64,000 bases of DNA from Alopecurus myosuroides (GCA_028641055.1 CM054057.1:396598541-396662540); one strand, 5' to 3'; shown: positions 24,314 to 35,482, counted from the first letter of the stretch. A program made the numbers and translations. The notes: generated by a model not told the origin, from the sequence alone.

Positions 24314-24787
24314 TTAGCGGACCCGGGCAGGATCCGAGACATCGTGGATGGGCTCCGTCTTTATTTCAGTTTCCGGCTTCTTAAGCCTATTTGGATTTGT
24401 CTGTACTCAGACCCTTTGAATGCTTCTGCTGAGATGTAATGATGTTATGTTGGGACATGTGTCCTCTGGATGATTGTATTTGCTATCTCTGCTCTAGTGA
24501 GAGCTATTTGCAACTTATTTCAATCTTTCGTGTCTTAGATATATGTTGTGCTATCATTCTGTTACAACCCGTTGACGTACCATGTGTGTATGGTATGAAG
24601 TACGTCAATGGTAGTGTCCTGATTTCTATGGGATGGTTTACGTCGACGCTGAACAGATAGGGGTTGGTTGTCACACATACTTGTGTTGGCCTACTCGTAA
24701 GAGGACGCGGGTGCCGGTAAGCCCCGTAATCCAATCTACTACTGTTCAACGGAACGGCGAGTATCCTTTAGAAGTCCGGGTGCGACA

Positions 24788-26345
24788 CCTCTCTTGCGGC
24801 TGATGTGGTATTTATACCACATCAGAGGTCTTGACAGCACCAAGATGTGCTGGTGAGTGTGCTGTGTGCTTGTGTACTAGCTGAGAAGATATTTCCTGGG
24901 GAATAGGCTCGGTTTGCCCTTGGTCTTATCCTGGTATTGTACTTAATTTTTGCTTGCCACTTGTATTACCTGATACTTGCCCATGAGGTTACACTGAGAT
25001 ATTTTTCTGATCTGAACAGATGCTTAACTTGTCTAAACCTAGACTCGATGATGTGATTAGCAGTGCACCTCACTGCCAAGCTGAGAGTACTAACCCTCAC
25101 TATTACTATCTTTTTTTGTTCTTTGTTTTTCTTGTTTATTTTGCAGGATCCAAAGGATATCAATTGAAGACTTTTAAGCAAGAATTAGATTAGAAATTTC
25201 TTTTTTGTATTTGTTCATTTGTAATTTTCATTTGTAATTCTTCTTATCCTTTCTATTTATGGTAATTTGTAATAACTTTGTAAAATTGTGTTATTATTAA
25301 TAAAGCTTATTGTTTTTCTATTAATATCTTCTAATAATGAGTTTGAATTGAATTAGGCTTTAATTATTAAATGTTTCAAAATTATTTAATTATCAAATAA
25401 TTCCAATTATCAAATCATTCAAATTAAACTCAAATTCCAGTTACAAACATTATGTGATTTCGAGTGTTGAAGTGAATCCCTTCGATCAAATAACACCAGA
25501 GGCATGTCGAAATTCCACTTTCTTCTAATCTCGATCTCTCTCTTTACTAAAACATCGATGAAACCTCGATCACTCCAGGGTATAGTATTTGCGAATAAGT
25601 CTCCAATTGCCACTTCTCGTCTGATGATGTCTCAGAGTAAACTACCAGCTTGTTCCTGTATAATCTAACCTAATGAAACTCAAGTGTTTAATGCCCTCAG
25701 AAATAATCTGCTTACAAGATTGATCAGGTCCTGTACTCCAATTATTCTTGTATGACACCAAACACCAGGGTTTCACCCCCTCGGTTGATCTCTTCTATCT
25801 TGGCTCCCTCCTGGGTTGCTTCTCTTGTAGCCATGGTCATGCAGGAATGTAGACAAGAGTTTGGAAAGATCACAGACAGTGATCAGGGTTTAGTATTGGT
25901 TTGAAGAAGGTTTGTTTCCTCGTTCAGGTTCCTCCTTCAGGACTGATAAGATCCTCCAGCTATACATGACTAACTTGCAGGAGTAAGATCATCAACTGTG
26001 TGATTTGGCTTCTCACCCCTCTTCGAGTTCGAGATACCTAGTTGATTTCTCTCAAATCACTTACAGACTTGAGGTTAGACTTGTTGGGAGTTAATGTTGG
26101 TCACAACAAATTATGGTTTGTGTACCCAGATGATTTGACTCCTTAAGATACTTCTTATAAAGATCACTCCAATTGTACTCTTGAACAGATGATCTAGTCC
26201 AATTTCATCATGTCAAGTGAAACATTGGTCACTTTGGTTTGTTTAAACTTTCGCGCCAAAATTTCCCGTACTTTCGGATGCATGCTTTGCAAATGCACAT
26301 ATTAAATTTAGATCCTTATAACTTCCCAAACACTGGGATGTTACA
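24788..26345 (-). repeat. Element B 3' LTR, retained U3-side part
   Basis: This aligns without gaps to 42726-44283 (offset 17,938), with about 14 mismatches in 1,558 bp. The remaining 4.66 kb of this LTR should lie to the left of element A, off window. It includes the last two exons of the LTR-embedded antisense unit (25020-25086 and from 25147) and its AATAAA. Confidence 0.93.
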
Positions 26346-26503
26346 GTATCTCCCCCTTAACAAGAACTTCGTCCCGAAGTTCAATCTCTCTCACGTAAAG
26401 ATAGGTAGAGAAAACTTCTGTAGACCGTTGAATCTTCACATCTGTTTCTTGCGTTGACCTTGGCATATATAGCCTCTTGTCTTGATTGTTCACCTTCCAC
26501 TGT
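26346..26503 (-). other. Element B internal end with polypurine tract
   Basis: Read on the minus strand, it ends GTTAAGGGGGAGATAC next to the 3' LTR, a typical polypurine tract. The preceding GGGACGAAGTTCTTG resembles sequence found just after integrase in grass Gypsy elements, possibly a relic of pol. Element C interrupts it at 26504. Confidence 0.75.
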
Positions 26504-27056
26504 TGTCGAGACATCGTAGTAGTTTTCATAGACGGGGGTGCCATGAGACTACGGTAGAGACGTGGGGTAACGGGACGGCGTAGTAACATAGAACACAGGA
26601 TTTTACCCAGGTTCGGTACGTCGCGACAGTACGACGTGCCTACTCCTGCACTTCTCACTAATTGGGACTAAAGACCGTAAACAGGGTTACAATGTGAGGG
26701 TTTTAGATCTAAACCACTCGGCGAGGATGAGCTTCTCGGCGAGTTGGCGTAGAGCTTCTCTGTTTGTTGGTTGTTTTGTTTATCTCCTGTCCGGCTTTAT
26801 ATAATAGCCGGATTAGGGCTTACAGAATAGGAAACCTAGAAAACTACGGTAACTTATAACTTGGAAAGCAAGGAATCCGTCTTCTCCTCCAAGCCAGATC
26901 ACATGGGCTGTGATCCGGGTTCTTCTAGAATCCGGCTTCTGCGCGTCGGATTACTGGGCCGCCTAATGGACCTAAGCCCACTACCACTTAGGCCACCCTG
27001 GTAATTCGGCACTTGGCCTACCATCTTATATACCCCTATTTGGTATATATCCGACA
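26504..27056 (-). repeat. Element C 3' LTR
   Basis: In plus-strand reading it starts TGTCGAGACATCGTAG and ends TATATCCGACA. It differs from the other LTR at seven of 553 positions. TTTATATA within it is the complement of the element's TATA box. Confidence 0.95.
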
Positions 27057-27452
27057 GTAGCCCCCAAGAAGGATCAAAACTCTGATTCTCCGCCGTTCGC
27101 CAAATGTTCTTTGTCCGAGAAATATTGATTCAACAGTCTTGATTCTTCTTATTCTTCATTTGAAAAAGATGGTGGCATGAAACTCGGAATCCTGAAAATC
27201 CGGCTTTTCTCTCACGATCCTTCGCGGAGAAGAAACTTCCTACGTCAGCGCACTCAACCATGCTGACGTAAGCGACATTTGAGATTTACTCGGAAAAACC
27301 CAGAAACATATCTCTGACAGATTCTCGCGGGAAACGAGGAGATAATCATCATTACTCCGTCGTTTCATTTCCCGGATTTTCCGGCGAGCGACACGCGGCA
27401 AACATCCAACGGTCAAAATAGCCGTTGGCACGCATCTAAACGGTTTTCCGGC
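27057..27452. other. Polypurine tract and antisense-gene promoter region of element C
   Basis: Immediately inside the 3' LTR, CCCCCAAG (27061-27068) is the complement of the polypurine tract. The rest is non-coding DNA leading to the antisense gene's TATA box. No ORF is credible here. Confidence 0.7.
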
Positions 27453-27460
27453 TATAAATA
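27453..27460 (+). promoter_or_regulatory. TATA box of the element C antisense gene
   Basis: TATAAATA lies 137 bp upstream of the antisense ORF ATG, followed by a C-rich stretch suitable for a plant transcription start and 5' UTR. It points away from the 3' LTR, toward pol. Confidence 0.65.
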
Positions 27461-27596
27461 GTCGTCCTCGTCCTCAACGAAAACTTTCCACACTCCTCAC
27501 TGTCCACGCCATTGACGCGAACGAGCTCGAGAGCAAAGCACCGTCTCAAGCGCACTTAGCCTCCAAGCACGCCGGAACGCATCGCGCCACCACGAG

Positions 27597-30539
27597 ATGG
27601 CCTCCTCGCCGTCCTCGCCGACCCGCGCCGCCATCAACGAGCTCATCAACGACTTAGATCCGCAACTGGGATCGCCCAAGCACACCGGCGGCGAGCCGGA
27701 GAAGACCGCGGCCTCCACGGCGGGTGAAGTGAATTCTTCCGCCGCCGCGGACGTTGCAGGATCGAGCTCCGCAGCCTCCCCGCCGTTTGCTCCAGAAACG
27801 GCGGAGGAAAAGATCCAACTCCTCGGCGACGAGCTCGCCACCGCGGAGGCCGCCGCCTCTGCCGCCGCCGGAGCAGACGAAGAGGCGGAGTCTGCAGGCA
27901 ATTGGATTGCCTGCAGCATTCCTCCGGCTCTCCTTCCAAACCTGGAAAAGGAGGGCCTGGTTCTTAAGAAGAAGTGGCGGCTTCCAGAAGACGAGACTGA
28001 GCCAACGCCAAAAAATGGCGAAAGGGTCCTTCTTTGTTCCCACCTTCTTCGAGGTATGGGACTTCCACCTTCTTCCTTCTTCCTCCAAATCCGTTCTCAC
28101 TACAACATCCAGCCCCATAACCTTCCTCCCAACTCCATCCTCTACATGGCCGGCTTCCAGGCTTTGTTCGAGGGCTACTTAGGGCTAGAACCTAGGTTAG
28201 ATTTCTGGACTTACTGCTTCGGGGTTAAGCGGAACTCTTCGGAGGGCGCACTTCCGACTTGCGGGACCATATCTTTCACTCTTCGGAGATTCCGAGAAGA
28301 TTGGTTCCCCAAGATAAAAACATCGGAATCCGTCAAATTTTGGACGGGTTCCTTCTTTTATCACCCCGACGTGCCTTTCCTTAAGGAAGCCGTCGGGGTT
28401 CCTCCTTTCGTGAACTCTACCGCAGTTCCCCAAGACAACTGGGGAACGGAAGCCGTCCAGGTTCTGCCGCCAGATCTACTAAAGATCAAGCTGCGCATCG
28501 CCAAGCTCACCTCCATGGATCCGCCTCTAACCGGCATGGACACGGTTCTATGCTGGCTGACTAGGCGAATTCAGCCATTGGCCAACCACAGTGGCCGTCT
28601 CCTGTGCGAATACACGGGAGTCAAGGATCCAATGTGGACAATCACCGAAGATTGGCCCGCAAAGGAGCTTCGACGGCGCATCAACCAGTTGGTCGCATCA
28701 CGCGACCAACACGAAGCGAGTCGGCCAATGTATACGGCCGACAATCCGGTTCCCAAGGTAATTTTTCAGTCATTTGGGTATAGTTTTATTTTTTCTCGGA
28801 TTTTCTATCTTCTGATTATGATCTTGTTTGTCCGACAGTTCGCGGATCTTCCAGATTCGGAATTGGTGTCCGAGGCTGAGCTGGACGCGCTGCGCACCGC
28901 CGCTACAGGCGGACGCAAGCGCAAGAAGATTATTTCCTCTGAGGAAATTATCGACCTTGACGGAATCCCCGTCGCCACTTCCAGGTTCTTTCATCTGGGT
29001 TCTTTTTCTTTCATGAGAACTTTTCATCCATCCTCGGTTTTTTAACTTTTCCGGGTTTTTTGTTTTTAGCCTGCCTCCCTCCAGTTTAAAACCAAAGAAA
29101 CTGAAGAAACACAAGGTTGCTTCCAGCCGAGGCGGTCAACCTTCTCCCGCCGTTGCCCCGGACACGCCGTCCACAATGGCGGAAGAGCAAGCTGCAGCCC
29201 CCACCACCAAGCCCTCAGAGCCCAGCCAGCCCGTTGTGTCGGACACAGACACGAGGGAAAGTGCGGCTCCAGAGGTGGAGAAATTTTCTCGGACTTTCGA
29301 CGAAGAAATTCCCACCTTTGACAAGGACTTCAAGATTATCAACGATAGCCTAAGCGCGGCCGGAACTGGTTTTGCGGAATACGCAAAAGAGTTCAAGGAA
29401 AACTTGGCGGGTTTGCACCGAATGAGCCAGGTATGTAACTCTAGCCCCCAAGCATTAAACAAAATTGCATGCCTGTTTTGCTTTGATGCTTTTTTGTAAC
29501 CATTCTTTTCCTTGCTATGTTGCAGCAAACCGCCGAAACCATAAACATGGAAGTTTTCAACAAACTCACCATCAAGAATAAGGAGGTTAGAAATCTCCTT
29601 TCTATTCTTGAGGAGAGAGAGGCGGAGCTGGCATCGTCTCAGCTCGCTTTGTCGGAAACATCAGGTATACATTTTTCTTCTGAGGTTTGCGATTCAATTT
29701 TTTGTCTAAGTACTTATTCCGGAAATTTTCTAAACCCGGAATTTTCTTTGCTTTCCAGCTGCTTTGGCTAAGGCCAAGCAAATAGCTGAAGATGCCGGCA
29801 ATGCCGAGAATCTCCGAAAGGAGAATTTGGAGCTTCACAAGCATCTTGTGAAGGCTCAAAAGGATCTGGAGGCCAGCAACTTGGCCCTTGGAGTTGCCAA
29901 CTCCAAGGCTTCTGAACAGGCGGAGAAGGATAAATCCACCATTCAGGATTTAGAAAATGCTCTGAACCTTCGCCTGGAGGAAATCTCCGAGATCGACAAG
30001 CTTATCGGTAATTTTCCGTTACCTTTTTTATTTTTCCATATCTTGTTTTTCTTCTCTGTTTTTTGCCTAACACTTTTGATTGTTTTGTCGGAAAAAACAG
30101 GAGATATCCCAGATGGTACCCGGCTTGAAGGGATCCAAGCCTTTGGGAAGATGTGGACTTCGATCCGTGCTGCTGGAATGCAGCTGGTGAACAAGTTTCT
30201 TCCCGCAAGGACTGGGGAGTTCTCGGAGGTTAAAAAACTTCCGGGAGCCATCATGGAGGTGGCGGAATCCAGGGATTCTATCCTGCGTTCTGCTGCATGG
30301 GGTGGTGCACGTATGGCACTCGGCCTTATGCGCATGCACTACCCGGTGCTAAATCCTGGCGCGTGGCGTCCGGTGTCCCTCAGGGATACACGGACACTCA
30401 GCGAAATACCATCTTTGATGAAATCAAAGGCCACACCACCCAGATTGCCTCCATGGTAAATATTTCCGTCAACTATCCAGAAGAGGAGATCCCTCCAATC
30501 CCCGAAGACGACAGCAGCGAGGAGGAATCAGATGCTTGA
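27597..30539 (+). pseudogene. Antisense intron-containing gene in element C (gypsy-type transposon / Transposase_28-like)
   Basis: Six exons with GT-AG borders and consistent phases: 27597-28757, 28839-28984, 29070-29430, 29526-29664, 29759-30007 and 30101-30539. Exon 1 has a Ser/Ala/Glu-rich N-terminus, then a conserved block (about residues 150-260, including YMAGFQALFEGYLGLEP) typical of the putative gypsy-type transposon domain. Exon 2 ends in a basic RKRKK stretch. Exons 4-5 are a Lys/Glu/Leu-rich coiled coil. Exon 6 ends with an acidic PEDDSSEEESDA tail. One base appears missing near 30355: the upstream frame stops at about 30459, and the family-like tail continues in another frame to 30539. 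The introns persist because the gene is antisense to the element's genomic RNA. Such proteins are known from Tat-lineage elements; their function is unknown. Confidence 0.8.
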
Positions 30540-31192
30540 AGGGCTACCTTTGACCTGGATAGCAAAAATAGACAATAGGAGCATTACTGTTCTTTCAATG
30601 TAATCTGCAATGTAATGCTTTTATTTGTATGAATGAAAAATTCCGCCTTTTGCAATTATTAGTTATGAAATTTTTTTTGCAAGGTTTTTCGGATGTTACT
30701 ATTCCTTTATCTTCTAAGTTCTCTGGCATATATGTTTTAATTGTCCTTAGTGTTTGAAATGGCTCAAATAGCAATATGAATCGTCATGCCGAGTAACTGG
30801 GCGTAACCAATTAGTTTAAACTCGGAAACATGGACCATGCTAAAGGCATTTTTTACTAACTAGTTCCAGTAACCCAACACATACGCAAACAGATAATGCT
30901 TAGAGAAACAAGGAATTTTTTGACTGAAACTTGGGCACGCAGGCAATTCAAGTTTCCTTTAGCCGTCAGCAGGATGAAAAAACATTCAGTTTCTTAACGC
31001 CGAGTACGCAGGCACAATTCGGGTTAACATTGAGTATTTTGTAAGATCATTGGGAAATAGAGAAGGTGGAAACATGCTTTTACTATAATGAACTTGTAAA
31101 AAACATGGATACCAGAAATCCAACAACTTTATTTCATGATCTCAAAAGATGTTTACATAGATATTGAACTAAGTATAGAAGAGACATAACTG
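30540..31192. other. Element C spacer between antisense gene and truncated RT
   Basis: This holds the 3' UTR-like end of the antisense gene (AATGAAAAA near 30632) and AT-rich sequence without coding potential. RNase H and integrase would be expected about here and are absent, so a large internal deletion or replacement lies in or next to this stretch. Confidence 0.65.
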
Positions 31193-32146
31193 CTATGTAT
31201 TCCAAAGCTTTGCTATCCACTTGACTTTGTCGGATTTCTTCAACAACTTGTATAGTGTTAGGATTTTAGCCCCCAGCCGACTAATAAATCTGCTAACGGC
31301 AGCTGCGGAACCCGTCAATCTTTGGACATCTTTGACGCAGGTAGGTTTTGTGATGTTCAAGATTGCCTTGATCTTTTCCGGGTTAACTTCTATTCCTCTG
31401 TGAGAGACAATGAAACCCAGAAGTTTTCCTGAGGGAACCCCGAATACGCACTTAGATGGATTCAACTTCATCTTGTAGGTGCGTAAGTTTTTGACAGTTT
31501 CTCGCAAATCCTCAAGGAGTGTATCTTTTTCCTTGGTTACGACAGCAATATCGTCCACATAAACATGGACATTTTTTCCAATCTGACTATGCAAACAACG
31601 TTGCATGCAACGCTGGTAGGTCGCACCTGCGTTCTTCAGGCCAAACGGCATGGTTACGTAATAATACGTCCCGTATGGGGTTATGAAAGAAGTCTTAATT
31701 TGATCCTCCTTTTTCATGCGTATTTGGTGATACCCGGAGTATGCATCCAAAAAGCACAAAAGTTCAGAGCCTGCTGTGGCGTCTATTATTTGATCGATTC
31801 GCGGTAATGCGAACCTATCTTTCGGACACAATTTGTTCAAGCCTGTGTAATCTATACACATTCTAAGAGCAGTAGTGTCTTTCTTCGGTACTAATACCGG
31901 ATTTGCGGACCAGTCAGTATGGATCACTTCCTTGATGAAATCCGCTGCTAAAAGCCGGATAATTTCCTTGCCAATATCCTTCCGTCTTCTTCCATCAAAT
32001 CGACGGAGACCTTGTTTGACGGGTTTTGATCCAGGAATAACCTTAAGTTGGTGCTCAGCAAGTTCCCTGGGTACACCTGGCATGTCAGCTGGACACCAGG
32101 CAAAAATATCCCAGTTTTCACGGAGGAACTTGATGAGCTCGCCTTC
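31193..32146 (-). pseudogene. Reverse transcriptase of element C, truncated
   Basis: This minus-strand frame continues directly from gag-protease after one TAG. It has RT blocks including VLVPKKD, the Y..LN-type block DYTGLNKLCPKDRFALPRID, the PFGLKNAGATYQR block and the catalytic YVDDIAV. After a GFIVSHRGIEVNP thumb-like region and a LTG-type connection, it stops after KLWNT, before RNase H. The RT core therefore looks complete, but RNase H and integrase are missing. Clade: Gypsy, Tat-like (inference from RT blocks and the antisense gene). Confidence 0.88.
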
Positions 32147-35100
32147 CTATTTGTCAGTCATCCCAGTCCCTACGACGACAAATTTTGTCGGATCTTTGGG
32201 ATCTAGGATTACCTGTCTTGTATTCTCGGATGCCTTGAAGCTGTCTGTTGGCTTCCGAGTTTCTTTTCCTGCCGGCATTTCTGACGGCGATACCTCCTTG
32301 GCTAATTCCTTCAGTTCTTCCTTTGCTATAACTCTCTGAGCGCAAAGGGCGTTTTCTTTCTCCAACTCATTTGCCAGCTTGAAATCACCAGCTATAGTGA
32401 TTACTCCTCCCTTGGGTCCTGGCATATTCAGCTTGTTATAAATATAACAGGATCTTGCCATGAATTTGGCGAAAGCTGGACGTCCGAGTATTGCGTGATA
32501 CACGCTTTCGAACGGCACTACTTCGAAGGATACTTTTTCCTGCCGGAAGTGATCTTTATCTCCGAAGGTGACATCTAGGGAAATTTCTCCTAGGGATCGT
32601 GCTTGCCTGCCAGGGACGATACCATGGAAGCGTATGTTGCTGTAGTTGAGCTGAGACTCGGAAATCTTCAGATGCTTCAGTGTATCCAGGTACATTATAT
32701 TAATGCTGGATCCTCCATCCATCAGTACTCTTCTTAGCCTAGTATTTTGAACAATAGGGCTTACAACAAGAGCTTGTGTGCCGGGTTCAGGGATATTTCC
32801 GGGATGATCAGACTGATCCCAGATTATCGGTGTATTGGAGTACTTCAAGAATTTCGGGGTTGCCGGAACAACCGCGTTTATTTCTCGAAGTGTTCTTTTT
32901 GCCACCTTTGCTGATGGGGTTGCTAAGAAAGTTAGCATTGCTTCTCCATCAATTCTCGGAAACTTGGGTTCGCCTTTACGCTGTTGTTCCTGGATTTTTT
33001 CGTCAGTGTCCGATTCACTGTCTTCTTTGTCAGCTTCTGGCTTTTGTTTGGCGGGTTTCCTTTTGGAACCCTTCCCTTTATTTCCGGACCCTGCACTGCC
33101 TTTCATGTGCTTGTTCAGCCTGCATTGCGCGTTTGTATGGGTGGGTTTCCCAAATTGCGAGTGGTGAACGCAAGGTTCCGACTTAATCCTTTCCCACTCC
33201 TCTGGAGTGTAATTGATTGGATCTGGGTTGCGTCCTTTCCACTTATTTCCCTTTTCTCCTCCAAAGGCTATGTTCACCTCTTTGGGCTTCGTCGTTGTTT
33301 CTGGAGTGGCTTTTTTGTCAGAACGAGGGGTTTTCTTGGCGAGTATCAATGATTCAATATTGCCTCCTCTTGCTCTGATGTCATCCTCGGCTGCGGCATG
33401 CTCATTGGCGGTTGTAAGCATGGATCCGAGATCCTTGTGCTTTTTGGAACCAACCATGAACGGTACAAGTCCGGGTTTTAGGCCATTGACGAAAGCATGC
33501 ATTGCTTGTACGTCAGTTACTCCAGAGCAACTATTCTTCATTGCTGTCCATCTGGAGATGAAATACACGTATGGTTCATCCTCAAATTGCGTGCAACGGT
33601 TTAGCTGGTTGATGCTATTCGGGCGTTTGTATGTTCCCCGGAAATGCTGAGTAAATACTCTAGCCATATCGTCCCAGCTGTCGACTGTTCGTGACGGTAA
33701 TCCATTGATCCAATCTCTGGCTCCGTCCAGCAGCATCAGGGGAAGAAACTTGACAGCTTCCAAGTCTGTCCCATTGTTGATCTGGACGGCTGTATAGTAA
33801 TCCGAGAGCCAGGTATCCGGGTTTGTGCTGCCAGTGTATTTCTGGTACGTTGGACCGACCTTGGAAAAGCCAGAATGCAGCGTTATTCTTCGGATCCTGT
33901 CAGTAAAACACTTAGGACCAAAGTATAGATCATCTTTTTCTGCTCTGTCAATGTGTGCAGAATATCTTCCGGCTGAATGGACAGAAGGGGATCTGCTCCT
34001 TTCTCTTCCATTGTTGCGCGAACGCGCTTTTCCGGGATTGTTTCTATCTCTTCCGTGTTCACGCCCTTTTGGATTAGGCGGAGTTCTACTCCTGTGCCTT
34101 TCTTTGTCCTTAGGCGGTGTCCGGGATCTCTCACGCCTGTGAGGTATATCGTATCTTCCAGCTTTCTCAGCTGGGTTTCTCGGAGGTGGCATTATTTTGC
34201 CGTCTTTCCGGTGTTTGTCTTCCCGATCATGGGGTTTATACCCATCTTTCGGGAGATGGGATCCGGTTCTAGACGCTGCATCCCGGTTGTCGTGGTTTTT
34301 CTTGTCTTTTCTCGGATCCTCTTTTTTATCTTTTGAGTTGTCTGAATCCCCGGGTTCTTCTGGTCCAGGTGCTCCAGCAGCGCAAGTAGCTGTCTTGCAT
34401 AGGGCGGAGTTATCATGCAGCCTCCCTGATCGCTCTTGAGCGCGCTGTTGTTGTTGCAATGCTTTTCCTAGGAAAGCATACACCCCTTGGAGTTTTTCCC
34501 CGTTGGAATACAGATCGTTATTAAGAATCGCGAACGCTGCTTCCGCGTTTTCTGCTGCGGTCTTGTATATTGGTTCGCCCTTGGCATCTTTGCCGTTTAC
34601 CTGCTTTTGCCAAGACGGGTTATGGAACCTTTCTTTTGGCGGCAGTTCTTCCGGTCTTGCGATTCTGGGTAACCTAGTAGGTTTTAACGCGGATCTATTC
34701 TTTCTCTCGTACTCCTCTATTTCTTCCTTCATTACCTTGATGTCATTATGGGTTTGTTGGAGATGTTGCCGAGATCTGAGTAGATATTGCTGTTGCCGTT
34801 GGAAAGCTTGTCTCCTGGCTTCCAGCATCTCAGGGGGTTCATCTGGTCCCACTGGTGTTTGTAATAGCTCTTGCTCTTCCTGTTCCGTCATTGGCGGAGC
34901 AGTGATTTCTTTAGATTTCTTCTCCGCAGGTTTTGTTCCGCTAACATCTCCAACTTCCAGGTTTTCATCAGCGAGATCAACTGATTTTTTCTTCCGGATT
35001 TTGTATTGGAGTTTTTTAGAAGCACGGTGCTTTTTCTTGGAAGAGGGAGGTTTTTTGACAGGCTCATCTTCTGTCATCTCCTTGACACTGGGGAATATCG

Positions 35101-35482
35101 GAGAAGTTTCTCCGTCTTCTCTCTCTTCCACTGGCGGAGGGGTTTTAGGGCTTTCCTGGCTGCCGGCGTCCATGGTATCAGCCGGTTTCGCCATTAGAAC
35201 TTCATGGAATCCCTCTTGAAAGGACTTAACCTTTCTTACGAAGGCGTCCTCATCTTCGTCTTCGGAGTCGAAGTTATCCGATCCGGTTTCCGACTCCAAT
35301 CTTGCCTCAATGGCGGCAAGCACGGATTCTGCTTCCGAGTTCATCGTCTTGGTGACGGATGTCGGATCTTCCGCCTCTGTGACGGGTGTTTGGTCTTCCG
35401 TCTCCATGACGGGTGCGTTGTTGTCTGCCTCTTGCACGGGATTTCCGTCATCCGTGTTTTCGGCGATTTCGGATTGCACCAT
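32147..35482 (-). CDS. Gag-protease polyprotein of element C
   Basis: A 1,111-residue frame starts at an ATG 320 bp inside the primer site. The first 500 residues are very acidic, then basic (Glu/Asp-rich, then Arg/Lys/Asp/Ser-rich repeats such as RERSRTPPKDKERHRSRTPP), unusually long for a gag N-terminus. The gag core (TWLSDYYTAVQINNG, then RDWINGLP) covers about residues 550-700. A degenerate knuckle with Cys/His spacing lies near 790. The protease has MDGGSSIN, where Asp-Gly-Gly-Ser replaces the usual DTG/DSG, as in Tat-type elements. The frame ends at TAG (32147-32149) between protease and RT, where a Lys/Glu/Gln codon would be expected. Readthrough or decay are both possible. Confidence 0.9.
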   Translation of the reverse strand: MVQSEIAENTDDGNPVQEADNNAPVMETEDQTPVTEAEDPTSVTKTMNSEAESVLAAIEARLESETGSDNFDSEDEDEDAFVRKVKSFQEGFHEVLMAKPADTMDAGSQESPKTPPPVEEREDGETSPIFPSVKEMTEDEPVKKPPSSKKKHRASKKLQYKIRKKKSVDLADENLEVGDVSGTKPAEKKSKEITAPPMTEQEEQELLQTPVGPDEPPEMLEARRQAFQRQQQYLLRSRQHLQQTHNDIKVMKEEIEEYERKNRSALKPTRLPRIARPEELPPKERFHNPSWQKQVNGKDAKGEPIYKTAAENAEAAFAILNNDLYSNGEKLQGVYAFLGKALQQQQRAQERSGRLHDNSALCKTATCAAGAPGPEEPGDSDNSKDKKEDPRKDKKNHDNRDAASRTGSHLPKDGYKPHDREDKHRKDGKIMPPPRNPAEKAGRYDIPHRRERSRTPPKDKERHRSRTPPNPKGREHGRDRNNPGKARSRNNGRERSRSPSVHSAGRYSAHIDRAEKDDLYFGPKCFTDRIRRITLHSGFSKVGPTYQKYTGSTNPDTWLSDYYTAVQINNGTDLEAVKFLPLMLLDGARDWINGLPSRTVDSWDDMARVFTQHFRGTYKRPNSINQLNRCTQFEDEPYVYFISRWTAMKNSCSGVTDVQAMHAFVNGLKPGLVPFMVGSKKHKDLGSMLTTANEHAAAEDDIRARGGNIESLILAKKTPRSDKKATPETTTKPKEVNIAFGGEKGNKWKGRNPDPINYTPEEWERIKSEPCVHHSQFGKPTHTNAQCRLNKHMKGSAGSGNKGKGSKRKPAKQKPEADKEDSESDTDEKIQEQQRKGEPKFPRIDGEAMLTFLATPSAKVAKRTLREINAVVPATPKFLKYSNTPIIWDQSDHPGNIPEPGTQALVVSPIVQNTRLRRVLMDGGSSINIMYLDTLKHLKISESQLNYSNIRFHGIVPGRQARSLGEISLDVTFGDKDHFRQEKVSFEVVPFESVYHAILGRPAFAKFMARSCYIYNKLNMPGPKGGVITIAGDFKLANELEKENALCAQRVIAKEELKELAKEVSPSEMPAGKETRKPTDSFKASENTRQVILDPKDPTKFVVVGTGMTDK

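Larger units (their letters stand above)
1..24787 (+). mobile_element. Element A: tandem LTR-int-LTR-int-LTR Gypsy chromovirus array
   Basis: Three long LTRs alternate with two near-identical internal regions at a period of 10,446 bp. The LTRs start TGTAACATCCCAAG and end GGGTGCGACA. Two bases after each full LTR is an initiator-Met primer site, and a G-rich polypurine tract precedes each following LTR. Each internal unit encodes ORF0, gag, protease, RT, RNase H, integrase and a C-terminal chromodomain, which places the element among chromoviruses (Tekay/Del-like; clade is inference). I saw only three differences between the two 5.8-kb internal units. The first 729 bp of the first LTR lie outside the window. 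The array ends inside the LTR of element B, so it inserted there. An assembly duplication is possible but would not explain the LTR mosaic pattern. Confidence 0.95.
20162..24787 (+). repeat. Element A third LTR, 4,626 bp
   Basis: A complete LTR, 4 bp shorter than the middle one because one GTTT repeat unit is lost near 24008. It has private variants at 24427, 24529 and 24540. It ends GTGCGACA, and the next five bases, CCTCT, are the expected target duplication inside element B's LTR. The left duplicate is off window. Confidence 0.97.

Noticed and set aside
1..24787. Segmental duplication including flanking DNA, or two independent insertions
   Set aside because: The repeat unit is exactly internal region plus one LTR, and no flanking or target-site sequence separates the units, which fits LTR-LTR recombination.
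32776..35219. Several plus-strand ORFs of 100-240 codons
   Set aside because: Shadows of the minus-strand element C gag-protease frame with low-complexity Ser/Phe/Leu translations.
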